DNA of 64,000 bases from Nansenia antarctica (GCA_963989245.1 OZ022349.1:25249651-25313650), one strand, 5' to 3'; positions 42,337 to 54,229 are shown, numbered from the stretch's first letter. The notes: a model not told the origin generated them from the letters alone. Translations and numbers: made by a program.

Positions 42337-42469
42337 CTGATAATCCAAGTGTGGACCTGATCTCACCCCATGCTCGGTCCTTCACCTGGGCATCATGGTA
42401 CAATCGATCATTTGTCGCATATAAAAAATTATATTTTTCGACCTCAAGGATCAGCCGTTTGTCGTCCAT
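42337..42469 (-). CDS. MADF-domain first exon
   Basis: The minus strand from ATG at 42,469 reads MDDKRLILEVEKYNFLYATN, then LYHDAQVKDRAWGEI and STLGLS, ending at a perfect donor (cag|gtaaga). L-I-x2-V-x2-Y-x2-LY, then K-x2-AW-x2-I, is the MADF fold seen in Adf-1-like proteins and in the second ORF of Harbinger elements. The partner exon downstream (lower coordinates) was not found; only Harbinger-like termini lie there. It could be a host MADF gene or the Myb/MADF ORF of a Harbinger relative. Confidence 0.6.
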
Positions 42470-43061
42470 TCCTGCAACAAGCTTTCAAGCACCTGTGGTG
42501 ATTGACAGCTGACTCGCGTGAATAGCAATTAGTAGTAGTAGTTGGCTACAAGAATGTTCAATCTGGTATTATCTCTATTAACCGCTGTGGTGATTTAACA
42601 GCTGATAAAAAAATACCAAAATAATATAATAATATCAAGTAGACTACAAACAGAGCAAAACAATAAAACAACACCAGAAAACAAACAATAGGCTATACAA
42701 TTATAACCAACAACTACAATTGTAAATATACAATTTATCTCATTATGCGTCCGCCGTCAAAAATCTAACTTCGCAGAATTTTTACTTTTGACGCAGCCAT
42801 CGGACGCAACGCAACACTGATGCAACGCAGCGCTGACACAACGCAGCAAGTGGAGCACCTTTCATTGATTACAATGCATTTGATCCCAATTCCGGACGTA
42901 ACGCACATTTGACATTTGAGCTTGATGGCCATGGTGGAGCTTGGCCGTAAGCTAGCTATCTAAAATGGGTCGATTGTGATTGCGCTAACTTAGCTAGCGT
43001 AGAGCTACTGTTGTTTAACCCTACAAGCTTTTTTTAAACTTATTTTACCTATTTTACTTTT
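42470..43061. other. No gene recognised
   Basis: AT-rich, then a segment at 42,745-42,850 repeating gacgcagc and caacgcag words in several variants. No coding signal. Confidence 0.4.
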
Positions 43062-43337
43062 ATGCTTATGTTAGCTAATGATATGTCAATTTCAGAAAAC
43101 TTGCAATCTATAATGCGAGAGGGTACATTTAATTTCTTCCATGGAGAGAATTCTGAAGTAGAAAATGCTGTTAGAAATCTTCTCAGCTGCCTTAGACAAA
43201 GCTGCCCACAACCTAGCAGCAGTAGTTCCCCCACAGTGCGCCAGCCCGTGGGCACACTAGCTGGGGCAAGTGGTTCCCTTGGGGTTGGCCAGCCTGTTAG
43301 GAGACCTAACAAAGTGCAGCAAGAAATGCAACGGTTG
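43062..43337 (+). CDS. Possible first coding exon, unrecognised
   Basis: From ATG 43,062, 92 codons to a consensus donor (ggttg|gtaagtg), phase 0. It reads SISENLQSIMREGTFNFFHG, then VENAVRNLLSCLRQ, a Ser/Pro linker, and NKVQQEMQRL. Helical ends with a Ser-rich linker look protein-like. It may be the start of a fish multigene family, but I could not name it. Confidence 0.4.
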
Positions 43338-43628
43338 GTAAGTGTGTACTCAAACTCTCATACATTTTTGACTATGTACATGTTTATATTCACATCCTCT
43401 AAAAAGGTCACACTCAAAGACGCTTTACAAACTGAAAATATCGAGTAGTAAAATAAAAAGAAACAAAAAATAAATAAAAGAAAGTATAGGGGTCTAATTA
43501 ATTTTTAGATTACTAAATCTAAGTGTCTTTGTAGGACAATCTACTCTGTATACTGCAATACACATAGATTTCAGGTGGAGAAACGGCCAAGAAGCAATGC
43601 CAGCGTGCACTCTCGATCTGCATTTTTT

Positions 43629-44862
43629 GTGTTTGTGATGTCCCGATCCGATACTGATATCGCTGCGATATTGGACTTGAATGCTGGATCGCGGATCGCT
43701 GGATCGCGGATCGCACGATCTGCGCTCTCGATCTGGTGTGTCACTCACGTGATGACAACAGTAGTAGCCAGTGGTCACGTGCATGAGAGTTGGCTAGTAG
43801 CTACCTGTGTGTGAGTCATGTCAGCGGTGTGGGAATACTTCAGTCTTTGCAAATTAACAGTTTCGAGGGGTAGCAGCGATGTTAGTCGGTGTAACACCAC
43901 TAATTTAATTAAACATTTTTAAAAAACGCCACGTGGAACAGCACCAGGCATACCTGCAAGCGTCTGCTGCAAAGAAAAAGCCCCTGCAACAGCAGACATT
44001 GCTACAATCAATACAGAGGCAAGAGAAACTCCCCCCAGACAGCAAAATTGTGAAAGCGATAACGGAGAAATTAGTTCAGTTGATTGTGCTCGACGACCAA
44101 CCACTTTCGGTGGTAGAGAATTTGGGGTTTCGGAGCTTAATTGAGCAACCCGCGCTATACTTTGCCCAGTCGCCATCATATAACCGAAAAAGCCATCCCT
44201 CAAATGCACAACGAAGTGTGTGAGTTCCTCGCCAAACTCTTGGAGAATGTCGGCGCTATTAGCTTCACAACAGACATCTGGAGCTCAGGCGTGTGTCCAA
44301 TGTCGTTGTTGAGTCTCACAGCACACTGGATAGACTCAGGTTTTACTTTGAAGAAAGCGGTGCTGCATGCCCGTGAGTTCCGTGGCTCACACACTGGGGA
44401 TTCCATTAAGGCAGCCATGGAGGAGATGCTGCTCAAATGGAAGATGAACAAAAGCAGTCCATGTAGTTTTAAGAGACAATGCAAAAAATATGAAGAAGGG
44501 CATGGATCAACTTGGAGTGGCGAGTCTGGGATGCTTTGCGCACACTATGCAGCTTATCGTGCATGAGGGACTGTTGTGTGTGCGCAGCGTGAGTGATGCA
44601 CTGGCCAACGGGAGAAAAATGGTAGGCCATTTCAACACACACCACTACATGGAACTTTTGGAACTGTTTTATGTATTTTATTGAATGTTTTTCTGTTTTC
44701 TGTATTGAATGTTTTCTGCCCTAACTGAGCTGTTTGACAACAAAATTTCCCCTTTGGGGACAATAAAGGTTTTCAATCAATCAATCAATCAATGATTGAA
44801 AGCCTCATCGCGCAGAAACGGTCACTCTCTGCGTATGTGGCTGAACATGACCACTGCCCTCA
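43629..44862 (+). pseudogene. hAT transposase remnant, ZBED type
   Basis: A terminus-like gatgtcccgatccgat is at 43,638. ATG 43,818 starts a BED-type finger, VWEYFSLCKLTVS, then NTTNLIKHF; its first Cys pair is damaged. The frame shifts at a T-run, then ENLGFRSLIE, then (shifted) NPRYTLPSRHHI and ISFTTDIWSSG...SLTAHWIDSGF, REFRGSHTGDSI, then MKKGMDQLGVASLGCFAHTM and HEGLLCVRSV. After a LINE tail it resumes as MIESLIAQKRSLSAYVAEHD. The C-terminal dimerisation domain is missing. Confidence 0.87.
44668..44785 (+). mobile_element. LINE/SINE 3' tail inserted in the ZBED-type hAT
   Basis: Ends aaaatttcccctttgggga caataaagg followed by (aatc)n; the hAT reading resumes directly afterwards, which defines the insertion. 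Confidence 0.7.
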
Positions 44863-45230
44863 GCTGCCGACTGTCTGCATGATCAGCCATCTCCTACCTT
44901 CCTCCCAGGTCTCCTTCAACAGTACATCCTCTTGATAATAGCACTTTTGGATTTGGAAAAAAAACATTTTAGCCATCAGAGATAGATAGAATAAATACTG
45001 AGAGGACATGATGCTCAGGACATGATGCTTGGTCCTCATGTAAAACATCAGATTTGGGTTGTAGATTTATCATGCATCACACGTTTTGTTTTTACAAAGT
45101 AGTTTTTTTGCAAGCTTTATAAATGAGGCCCCTGATGCCCATTAGAATACTCTGATACCCAATTCAGATTTGATCTGAGATTTATATTTACATTTCTGAC
45201 ATTCAGCAGACGCTTTTTTATTTATTTATT
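44863..45230. other. No gene recognised; repeat word at the end
   Basis: Unassigned AT-rich sequence. The teleost word cattcagcagacgc is at about 45,202-45,215. Confidence 0.45.
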
Positions 45231-45720
45231 ATGATCTGTAAAGGCAAGGAAGAGCTGGAGGCCATGCTGGAGTCCAAAGGCGACCAGGTGGACCTGTTCT
45301 CCCTCGCCCAGGAGGACGAAAGGTGGCACAGCTCAACAAGGCCCTGCTGGACTTTGACTCCCGGGTGGGGCCTGGCAAGCTGCACCCCAAGCACCGGCTC
45401 ATCCCCGACTGTGGCCGCAGCACCAAGATGCCCATGTATCAGCTGTCACTGACCATCAAGATGCCCATGTATCAGCTGTCACTGACCATCAAGATGCCCA
45501 TGTATCAGCTGTCACTGACCATCAAGATGCCCATGTATCAGCTGTCACTGACCATCAAGATGCCCATGTATCAGCTGTCACTGACCATCAAGACGCCCGT
45601 GGTGTTTGACAAGCTACACTCAGAGGCGTGGAGCATCAGTGCCAAGCTGCACTGGTTCGTCTTTGGGCATGCGCCCCAGGACCCGCGGGAGAAGTTTGAG
45701 ATCTACTACAAGCTCTTGCC
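45231..45720 (+). pseudogene. Unrecognised coding fragment with 33-bp in-frame repeats
   Basis: Starts ICKGKEELEAMLESKGDQVD, then LFSLAQEDE, shifts frame, and reads AQLNKALLDFDSRVGPGKLH, PKHRLIPDCGRSTK, five copies of MPMYQLSLTIK, then VVFDKLHSEAWSISAKLHWF and PREKFEIYYKLL. The well-behaved, GC-rich coding style looks like host exons fused without introns. I do not recognise the protein. At about 45,720 it changes to a hAT-type gene in another frame. The five-fold 11-residue repeat (45,428-45,592) is probably a recent expansion. Confidence 0.5.
45428..45592. repeat. 33-bp coding tandem repeat, 5 copies
   Basis: Five identical units atgcccatgtatcagctgtc..., spaced exactly 33 bases and in frame. 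Confidence 0.96.
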
Positions 45721-45732
45721 AAGCTGCAATCA

Positions 45733-47760
45733 TTGTACACCTTCTCAGAGAGGACGTTTGAGAGCATTCAGTCAAGCCCTTTCTCCATCAACCTGGATAA
45801 GAGCACATCAAGCTCCAATAAGAAGGTGCTGTCAATCCTTGTTGGTTACTTTAATCAGGAGCTGAAGCATGTGGTCGTCGAGCACCTTGGCTCCATTGAA
45901 GTACTAAAGGGCACTGCTGAACATCTGGAAAAGGCCCTAGTGACCTTTTTCAAGGAACACACAATTCCATTTACTAACATGGTTAGCATGATGATGGACT
46001 CCTGCAACGTCATGCGAGGGAGTAAGTCCGGGCTGGAGACCAGGATAAGGTCCAAGTACTGTCAGAACCTCCTAGATGTTGATGGAGATTCCTGCCACCA
46101 CATCCACAATGCCGGCAAAATTGGAGATATACAAGATCCACAGTGATATAGTGGAGATATACAAGGACCACAGTGTTGGTGAGCGGGCAAAGGCCAGGAT
46201 ACAATTTTTCCACCAGGACCCCCCAAAAAATTCTTTAAATTAATCTAATATTGTAAAGGGGGGCCTCAGCCGCCAACAATCTTATGTGATTAATCCTCTT
46301 GTATACTGTATGTAGCCCAAAATACATATTGTATTTAATCTCTCTCTTCCAGGAATGACGCAAGTTGGGAAGGACAGGAAAGAAAGGGTGTGGAAGAAGC
46401 TCTGGTTTGAGAGTCGCAACACAGACCTCCAGCTGAGCATTTACCTCGGCGTCCTTCCCATCATGAAGGAGTATGTTACGGTGTTCCAGGTGTGTGTTTT
46501 CACACTAATGAATTAGTGAATTATCAATCTCTGATAGATAAACTAAATAGGCCTATCCTTGTATTCTCTCATCAGTTAGATTGTGATATAAACAGACCCT
46601 CAACTGCATGTCTGTGTATGGTAATAGAATTGTTGTAGCATTTTATAATAATGCCATTATTCACAGGGCAGCCAAACCCTTGTCCACAAGCTGCATGACA
46701 AGCAGCTTGAAGTTGTGAAAACCTTCATGGGGTGCTTTATCAAGGCTGAGAATCTGCATACCACCCCAAAGAATATCATGGAGTTGGATTTCAAGGACAA
46801 AATGCTGCCTCTCTGTGAGCTGTATGTCGGACAGGTGGCGGAGAAACTGAAGGCAGGAAATCCACGTAATCAGGTTAGTAAATGTATTAAAAACGGCAAA
46901 TCAAACATGTATACATTTCTCAAGGTAAAATGATTTAATTGCAATCGTTTTAATGTTTTACAGAGGGTGCTGCAGTTTCTCGAAACAGCGAAGACTGCAT
47001 ACATGTCGACAGCAGCCTATATGCAGAAAAAGCTGCCACTGGACAGCAGGACCCTGCAGTCACTGTCTGCCTTGGACCCATTGGTGAGGGGACACTCAGA
47101 GACAGGCATCCTCCTGAAGTGGCTGGCAGGGATGATGAGCCACTTGGTGCCACACCCCAATTTGACGTGCCACTGGAAGTTGTCAAATTCAGCACAAATT
47201 CCACCCTTCCCCTGTACACTGATGGGGACAACATGGTTAACTGGTGGGCAAATGTCATTGACACTGGAAGTTACCCAGGCCTCAACCATGTGGTTCGAGC
47301 AGCGCTCTCCATTTTCCATGGACCAATGGTGGAGTCATCGTTCAGTGCCATGGGAGATATTATTGACTGCAAAAGCACCAGAATGAGCATGGACACCTTT
47401 AGGGACAACCAATCCAGACAACCAAGTATGCCCTCAGGTCCAGAGGTCAGACAGCAATACAATGTTCAGGAGAGAGGATGTCAAGTTCTCAAAGGTAGAC
47501 AAGGTCCTATGCAGGAACATCTACACTGCAGGCTCAAAAGACAAGGCTCGCAGACAACAGGCCCTGTTGAAGACAAAAGGGAGGCAGGAAGAGTTTGGTT
47601 GCCAGCCAACAACCAGTGCTGCACAAAGCAGGAAGACTGCAGTGGAGGATGACAGGCAAGCCACAGTGAGGCACATGGCTGCTCAAAAAAGAAAAAAAAG
47701 CACTGGAAGTGCTGGTACAGGCAAAGAAGGCAAAAAAGCACAAGTGATGTGCTTGGTGGG
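45733..47760 (+). pseudogene. Intron-containing hAT-type transposase gene, broken
   Basis: Exon 1 (about 45,733-46,130) reads SSPFSINLDKSTSSSNKKVL and NMVSMMMDSCNVMRGSKSGL, the first acidic positions of a hAT DDE core. Exon 46,353-46,489 (GMTQVGKDRKERVWKKLWFE) and exon 46,667-46,873 (GSQTLVHKLHDKQLEVVKTF) have clean acceptors, donors and matching phases. The exon from 46,964 starts RVLQFLETAK and carries the C-terminal dimerisation-like phrase FHGPMVESSFSAMGDIID near 47,320. Frameshifts near 47,130 and 47,420 break the last exon before a Lys-rich tail. It is a conserved but now disabled hAT-derived gene. Confidence 0.75.
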
Positions 47761-47789
47761 ATGGACTTCATCAGAATTGGGTTTATTTG

Positions 47790-49149
47790 TTCAAAAATAA
47801 ATGTTCAAAATATATTTACAGAGCATCTTCTCCTCTTTCATTTGGGAGAGTAAGTCACCAAGGATTAGCCAACAAGTTTTACAACTTCCATATAATGATG
47901 GTGGCTTAAACCTACCGAACCTTAACATTTACTTTCTGGCTGCCCAACTTACCCAGATTAGGCAGTGGTTCTCTAGCTCATCTAGCGCATGGTCAAGACT
48001 GGAATCTTATGACATTCTTCCATATGAACTGAGATACCTGCCTTATATTGGTTTACAACAGGTTAAAAAAAATCACAAATAATCCTATTATTATTAACAG
48101 TTGACTAATATGGAAGAACTCCCATAAACGTATGGGTCACAAGGAACACCTTTCGCCCTATACTCCTATCTGGAGAAACCCCAATTTTACATCTTGTTTT
48201 AATGATGACACCTTCAAGTCTTGGTACGACAAGGGGATAAGGGAAATAACACATCTTTACGACAGTGGTACATTTGTTTCTTTCCTTCAGTTAAAGTCAA
48301 AATATAATTTATCTTCCATCTACACATTTATTTTGATTTTTTCAAATCCGCCATATGATACAGACAACTCAAGGCACTCTTGAAGAACCCAAGCCCTCAA
48401 AAATAGAAGGCCTTATCAATAAGGAGGTTCAAAGTTCTAAATGTATTTCTCAAGTTTATTTATCTCTGCTTGAATGCTTGTCTACAAGTACAGATGCTAC
48501 GAGGTGTAAATGGGAAAAGGATTTAGACATGGATATAAGTAAAGAGGACTGGTCTTTCTTTTGTCTTAAAGTTCATAAATGTTCTTACAATATGAGGCAC
48601 AAACTCCTTCTTTTTAAAATTTTGCATAGAACTTATTATACACCTGCAAAACTTTATAAAATGAATAATGAAATGTCCTTTTTGTGCTGGCGCTGCAAAA
48701 AACAGAAAGGGGACTTTTACCATATGTTTTGGTCATGTAATTTGTTGTTAACATTTTGGAACTTTGTAATTGACACGATAGCATTATGTTTAAATATTCA
48801 CATTGCAAAATCATCTCGCTTGTGTCTTTTAGGCACAATCAATATGGATCCTTGGAATGAATTTCAAAAAATATATATTGATCTTGCTTTGATTGCTGCA
48901 AAGAAGTGTATTGCAATCCATTGGAAATCCGATTACTCTCCTACAATATCACATTGGTTAAATGAAATCTCTAGCTACATTCCATTAGATAAAATATACT
49001 ATAATATAAGACATAAGAGTCAGGACTTTGTAAAAATATGGCAACCACATATAGATTTTATGGCAAGAAGGGCAGCTTCAGGTACTATTGTTTGATGGAC
49101 AGTGTTTCTTGTAGGGATAATATCATAGCGCATCCCTAATGAATGTATT

Positions 49150-49188
<39 letters not shown>

Positions 49189-49347
49189 AGGCATGTGTGT
49201 TTTGTCTTATTATTATAATATTTTTGTTGTGTTGTCGTTGGGCGTTGCCGCACAATGGTGGGTGGGGGGGGGAGGGGGTGGATACAAGGGGGCGGGGAAA
49301 CAAGAAAAAATGTGTTCAATTATATTGTAAAAATGTTAGAATCTTTG
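47790..49347 (+). mobile_element. L1-type LINE 3' end
   Basis: C-terminal ORF2: SSFIWESKSPRISQQVLQLP, DGGLNLPNLNIYFLAAQLTQ, then (frames broken near 48,070 and 48,340) KWEKDLDMDISKEDWSFFCL, FLCWRCKKQKGDFYHMFWSC, and LALIAAKKCIAIHWK, ending with the natural stop after SGTIV at 49,095. The 3' UTR includes (TG)n at 49,154-49,184 and a G-rich patch. It ends in an A-rich tail at 49,347-49,375. Confidence 0.88.
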
Positions 49348-49375
49348 AAAAAAAAAAAAAAGAAGAAAAAAAAGA

Positions 49376-49736
49376 AGAGGCGGCCCCAGGTCATCCAGGA
49401 GTTCCAGAGCCCCGCTCCTGACGGCCCCACGATCATGCTGCTGTCACTCAAAGCTGGCGGGGTGGGACTCAACCTGACAGCCGCCTCCCGTGTTTTCCTC
49501 ATGGATCCAGCGTGGAACCCTGCAGCAGAGGACCAGTGTGTGGATCGCTGTCACCACCTGGGCCAGAAGAGAGACGTCTTCATCACCAAGTTCATCGTGA
49601 AGGACTCTGTGGAGGAGAACATGGTGACGATTCAGAGGCAGAAGCAGGATCTGGTGGACAAGGCTTTCGGCTCCAAGAACCCCACCGACAAGAAGGCGTC
49701 ACGCATTAATGAAATAAAAGCCCTCATGGAGCTGTA
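49376..49736 (+). pseudogene. HLTF: HLTF C-terminus, intronless, directly after an L1 tail
   Basis: One uninterrupted frame encodes the last ~118 residues of helicase-like transcription factor, a SWI/SNF-type DNA translocase of replication-fork repair. LLSLKAGGVGLNLTAASRVF is helicase motif V, MDPAWNPAAEDQ precedes motif VI, and the ending is RINEIKALMEL plus stop, as in vertebrate HLTF. Motif VI reads DRCHHLGQ; the family has DRCHRLGQ, so the arginine-finger position is His, a change that one CpG transition explains. No intron interrupts it and an A-rich tail abuts its 5' side. It is likely a truncated retrocopy, but a merged last exon of a real gene cannot be excluded. Confidence 0.8.
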
Positions 49737-50088
49737 GACGTCCCTACGTATGGGAACCTTGTTAAGAAATTCCCATTTTGAAGTTTAGTTTTGATACTGT
49801 TTGTTGTGGAATGTTCTCTCAGCACATATGTCCATCGTTACATTCCCACTCACCACACTGCCCTTGGTTAACAAGTCTCATGATACATTTACATTTTTGG
49901 GCATTTAACAGATGCCTTTATCCAAAGCGACTTTTCTTTTTTGGGATTGATGTGTGGTTTCATGTATGTGGGAATACATGTTTTAAGTGACAAACCAAAA
50001 AAACAAAAACAAACAAAATATATTTACAAAATAAATACATCTTTCTTCTAATTCTAATAGATGCGTTTTCATTATTGTTACCGCTGCT
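49737..50088. other. HLTF-fragment 3' flank, no gene
   Basis: Contains the interspersed word catttacatttttgggc ... ttatccaaagcgact (49,886-49,933), an A-rich stretch at 49,995-50,020 and aataaa at 50,030. These could be the 3' UTR and tail of the HLTF copy. Confidence 0.45.
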
Positions 50089-50740
50089 TCATAGGTCTGA
50101 ATAACACTGACAGGCTTTATATGTGTCCCTTGAACAGAGCTTGTATAGACAAATTATAGCATGCATCATAGGAAGGTGCCTGGGCGCCGCGCAATGATAA
50201 TTTCCGTCGTTTTCAGTGAAAATTATTTTGTCACCTTTTTGGGCCAGCACCCCTGCATTCCCAAAAAATTTGATAGAAATGAGCCATTGAATTGTTGCAC
50301 TCTCTCCAGCAATTCCCAGTTCCCGGTGTACCATTCTGTAAGTATTTTCTTCTTGGGGTAATAAAAAACCTAATAATGTTCTTCCATGAAAATTCTCTCC
50401 ATTGTCCAGAGCTAGAGGTGGTGGATTGTATTTTACATAATGTTCAACCATTCTTCCTCAGTTAGGACTATGTTTGCTTCCTTCTCCCACTTATCCCTAA
50501 CATATAAGGTGGAGTGATTCTTGGTGGACTGTATACTCTTCTGTATAATTCTTGACACCAGTTTCTTGTGGGTGTTGCCCTTATACGCATCAATACAAAT
50601 GTTGACGAGACTAATTTCAGAAACCTCATTATTCTTTATATTCTTATAGAAGTAATGCCTCAGTTGTAAATACCTGTAGAAATCTTGTTTCTCTAGGTTG
50701 TGATTATCAATAAGATATTGAAAGGCCTGTATTGGATGAA
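50089..50740 (-). mobile_element. L1-type LINE ORF2 C-terminal fragment (right copy)
   Basis: Same fragment as at 1-560, here visible about 90 bases further left. An open stretch at 50,089-50,451 covers part of it, but the element is broken by stops and frame changes beyond that. Confidence 0.7.
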
Positions 50741-50746
50741 ATTAGG

Positions 50747-51307
50747 TAGGGATGTCCCGATCCCATTTTTTCACTACCGATACCTGGGCTTCAGGTATCT
50801 GCGATACCGATATCAATCCGATATTTGTATTTATTGTTTTACTCCTGAATAATAACAAATACTTCCCCAGTATAGTCCACAACATTTGGCTATTAAAGAC
50901 TGCCAGCCTTTATTCAAGCAACAAAAACAGTACTCACTGTTACTCACTACTCAGTGACCAACTGGTTTCAAGTTAAAACAATTTAAACAGCAGCATTCAG
51001 CATTGTAGAAAAAAAACGAGTTACTGTCTGATTTCTAGTTGTAGTGCCTTCAGTTCTCTTTCATAGTATTCGTTTGGTATCTCACTATGGGAACGCCCCC
51101 TGCGTGACCTCATCAGAAACTGAATTACACTGCGCCAGCCCATTGGCTGGCCCAGGCGACGCTTGTGTCACGAGGGACGGGACCCTCCGCCTATATAACA
51201 CGTACACACGGCATCTGTCGTCCTTTGCTCCCTTCTCACTGGTGCTGACAACTACTGTGCGGGTGGCTAAACAGAGAGCTAAACAGTCGCCAGATACGAG
51301 CGACCAC

Positions 51308-51308
<1 letters not shown>
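50747..51308. other. hAT-like terminus and promoter-like block (right copy)
   Basis: Right-hand copy of 568-1,129, with one substitution seen at 51,221. The same TATA-like ctatataa is present at about 51,191. Confidence 0.35.

Positions 51309-51340
<32 letters not shown>
51309..51340. repeat. (CA)n microsatellite (right copy)
   Basis: Sixteen CA units, shorter than the left copy, with the same flanks. Confidence 0.97.
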
Positions 51341-51342
<2 letters not shown>

Positions 51343-51417
51343 TATGGAAAGTTTGAGCGGCAGTGACGGCCGCGCGCTGCACTTAGTATTTATTCTTTAT
51401 TATTTTGAACGTCTCGC

Positions 51418-51566
51418 TCAGCCCGTCTGTGACGGTGCGGTGTGTGTGTGTTAGCCCGTCAGTGACGGTGCAGTGTGTGTGTGTTAGCCCGTCAGTGACG
51501 GTGCAGTGGGTGTGTGTGTTAGCCCGTCAGTGGCGGTGCAGTGTGTGTGTTAGCCCGTCAGTGGCG

Positions 51567-51599
<33 letters not shown>

Positions 51600-51619
51600 T
51601 AGCCCGTCAGTGACGGTGC
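51418..51619. repeat. Minisatellite with TG tracts (right copy)
   Basis: Same six-unit array; the last TG tract is about 6 bases shorter than in the left copy. Confidence 0.9.
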
Positions 51620-51706
51620 TGAGCCGTGCTGTACGTTAACAAACACGTTTGTACAGCTGTTCCTTTGTGTCGACCTCCCTCTGTGCCTAGAGACTCTTAC
51701 ACTAAC

Positions 51707-52066
51707 GTTACCACCAGGTGCTAGCCAGCTACGGTAGCTAATGTTACCACCAGGTGCTAGCCAGCTACGGTAGCTAACGTTACCACCAGGTGCTAGCCAG
51801 CTACGGTAGCTAACGTTACCACCAGGTGCTAGCTAGCTACGGTAGCTAACGTTACCACCAGGTGCTAGCTAACTAAGGTAGCTAATGTTACCACCAGGTG
51901 CTAGCCAGCTACGGTAGCTAACGTTACCACCAGGTGCTAGCTAGCTACGGTAGCTAACGTTACCACCAGGTGCTAGCTAGCTAAGGTAGCTAATGTTACC
52001 ACCAGGTGCTAGCTAGCTAAGGTAGCTAATGTTACCACCAGGTGCTAGCTAGCTACGGTAGCTACC
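51707..52066. repeat. 36-bp minisatellite, 10 copies (right copy)
   Basis: Same ten-unit array with the same order of unit variants as at 1,548-1,907, which is strong evidence of very recent common origin. Confidence 0.95.
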
Positions 52067-52941
52067 GACCGTAGTAAAGTTGTTTTTATATTCGACATTC
52101 AACAGACATTCACATTCGGCATTTTAGGGACCGTGGTAAAAGTAGTGAAAAACCCAATGGAGATATGGCTGTCCTGATCAATAACTGCCAATATTGGGCC
52201 AAAGCAGCTCAAACCAATTGCAGATTACTATCGGGGAGGTGACAGCAGAATCTGCTGTAATCACTGTAGCACAACAATACAAGGCTTAGGCTATCAGTAG
52301 GTGTACTTATTTCAGTCAAGGAGCAGATGTTCTCAGATTCAGCAAAATGGACACAAAATGTTTATTTAAAAAAAATATTGGCACAAAAAATAAACTATTA
52401 TAAAACTATCTCTCCTAACCAGCTGGAACAGAGAGGAGAGAGGGAGAGGAGGAGAACAAACAGCTGATATGACGCACAGAACAACACTGGTGGGGAGGGG
52501 TGAGGCGTCGAAGTCGTTAGTTAGAACAGGGCACTGCACATTCTGGTGTAGTCACTGAGCTGCTCAATGGGCCCTGTGGAATGGAGGAAGAGCGAGAGAG
52601 AGGGAGAGAAGGGTCAATGCGTAGACAGGCCACATAGCCTGAACCCTGGCGTAAAGCTTTTGGACTGGGACATTTCCTCGCATTTAATTCAAACCCATTC
52701 TCTCTTTCTTTCTACATAATATTTACTGACATATAATTCAAAGACATTCTCTCTTTACTTCTCCATATATTCTGACACATTAGGCTGTGGTGTTCAGAAA
52801 ACAATGCCACCAGTCCATAGAATGGGTGGTGATAGTCTTATTTGGGATGGAAATGTGTTACAATTCAGTCATTGATAGTAAGGTGTTTTTCCTTGTGTCA
52901 ATGGGCTTTAAGGTGATACATTCCTATGTACCTGAGTTTAC

Positions 52942-53065
52942 CCTTTTTACTGTCACAGCAAAGACGGCACTTCCAGACTGGAGCTCGCTTGGCCTCATTG
53001 AATTCCTCCTGAGTCATACTCAGACACTCTGAGTGGAACCACCTCATGCACACAGAGCAGGCAAT
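52942..53065 (-). CDS. PHD-like zinc-finger exon (right copy)
   Basis: Copy of the 2,783-2,906 exon with the same protein and splice sites. Both copies are intact, so the duplication has not yet damaged either. Confidence 0.55.
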
Positions 53066-53441
53066 CTGTAGAATTGAAAACAAAACTATCACTGAGAGTA
53101 GCACATGATACTAGATTCAAACTACTTCAGATTCAACTACTAGGTTCAACTACTGAACCTAGAAACGGTTACATAATGTCTTACACCCTCATGATGCATG
53201 TTATCGTCATGTAGAGTTAGTGAGTGGAATAGGAAAAGCTAAAGTGTAGATCTCCAGACATATAGCACAAAACAGTTGATTATCCAATGTCGCCCTTTTG
53301 TTTTTACTAATGTCCATGTCAACTAAGGTATTAGTTAATACAGTAATGAGAATGAATTAACAGTTAACTTATGGTATTTTGTACATTTATAGTAATTTAA
53401 GTTTTACCAAATCACATGCTCATGAAAATTGAATACTGGAC

Positions 53442-53604
53442 GGTGTGTAGCCCAACGGTTAGACCATTGGAGCAGAGACCAAAAGGGCCTTGCCACTTGA
53501 TGGTAATTGCCTAATGCTAACAACATTGTGCCCACGAGCACAGAAACACAATACTATCTCACAATATTGGCACATTCTATAAACATCTGCTAAATTACAC
53601 AAAT
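53442..53604 (+). mobile_element. Degenerate tRNA-type SINE (right copy)
   Basis: Copy of the SINE at 3,283-3,445, with the same decay. Confidence 0.55.
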
Positions 53605-54229
53605 ACTGCAAGTTTAGTGTGACTGCATTATCTGCCAAACAGAGATACATAAATAAGTAATAGGTGTGACGTCATCTGCTATAGCTAACGTGCTGTAATC
53701 TAACATATTTATTCATAAGTAGTTTACATAGCAGAAATATGCAACGCTAACGCTAATGTTAGCTTGTCAGCTAACACTAACGGCACAAATGTTTTCGGTA
53801 CAACCCCTAACTTGGAAAAGTCCGAACGAACCCCCTCCTTGTCAACGCCCACCTGGCTGGAGTGTGCCGATTCAAAGAGGAACAGAAAATAGAATTCTCT
53901 CGTATGACGTCACTGACAAGTCAATCCGTTTTCGTTTTCAAAAGGAATATCGAACTGACAAAACATACACGGACCGGGTTGGTTGTAGCACCCTCAGATT
54001 TTTTTTTATTTTTATTTTTTTTATAAATAAAACACCATTTATTGTCTCATTCAGGTTTCTAAACTCTTTAACTAAAAACGACTCTATAAAAAGGAGAGTG
54101 AATATGTCCTATTAAGCAATGTCAAGTAAATTAGTTACTAGTCAGTTAACAGACGAACAATGTAAGTAATGCAAGTAAACTGAAGGCCAAACACAACATT
54201 AACAAACACACTGAAAGTCAAAACAACAG

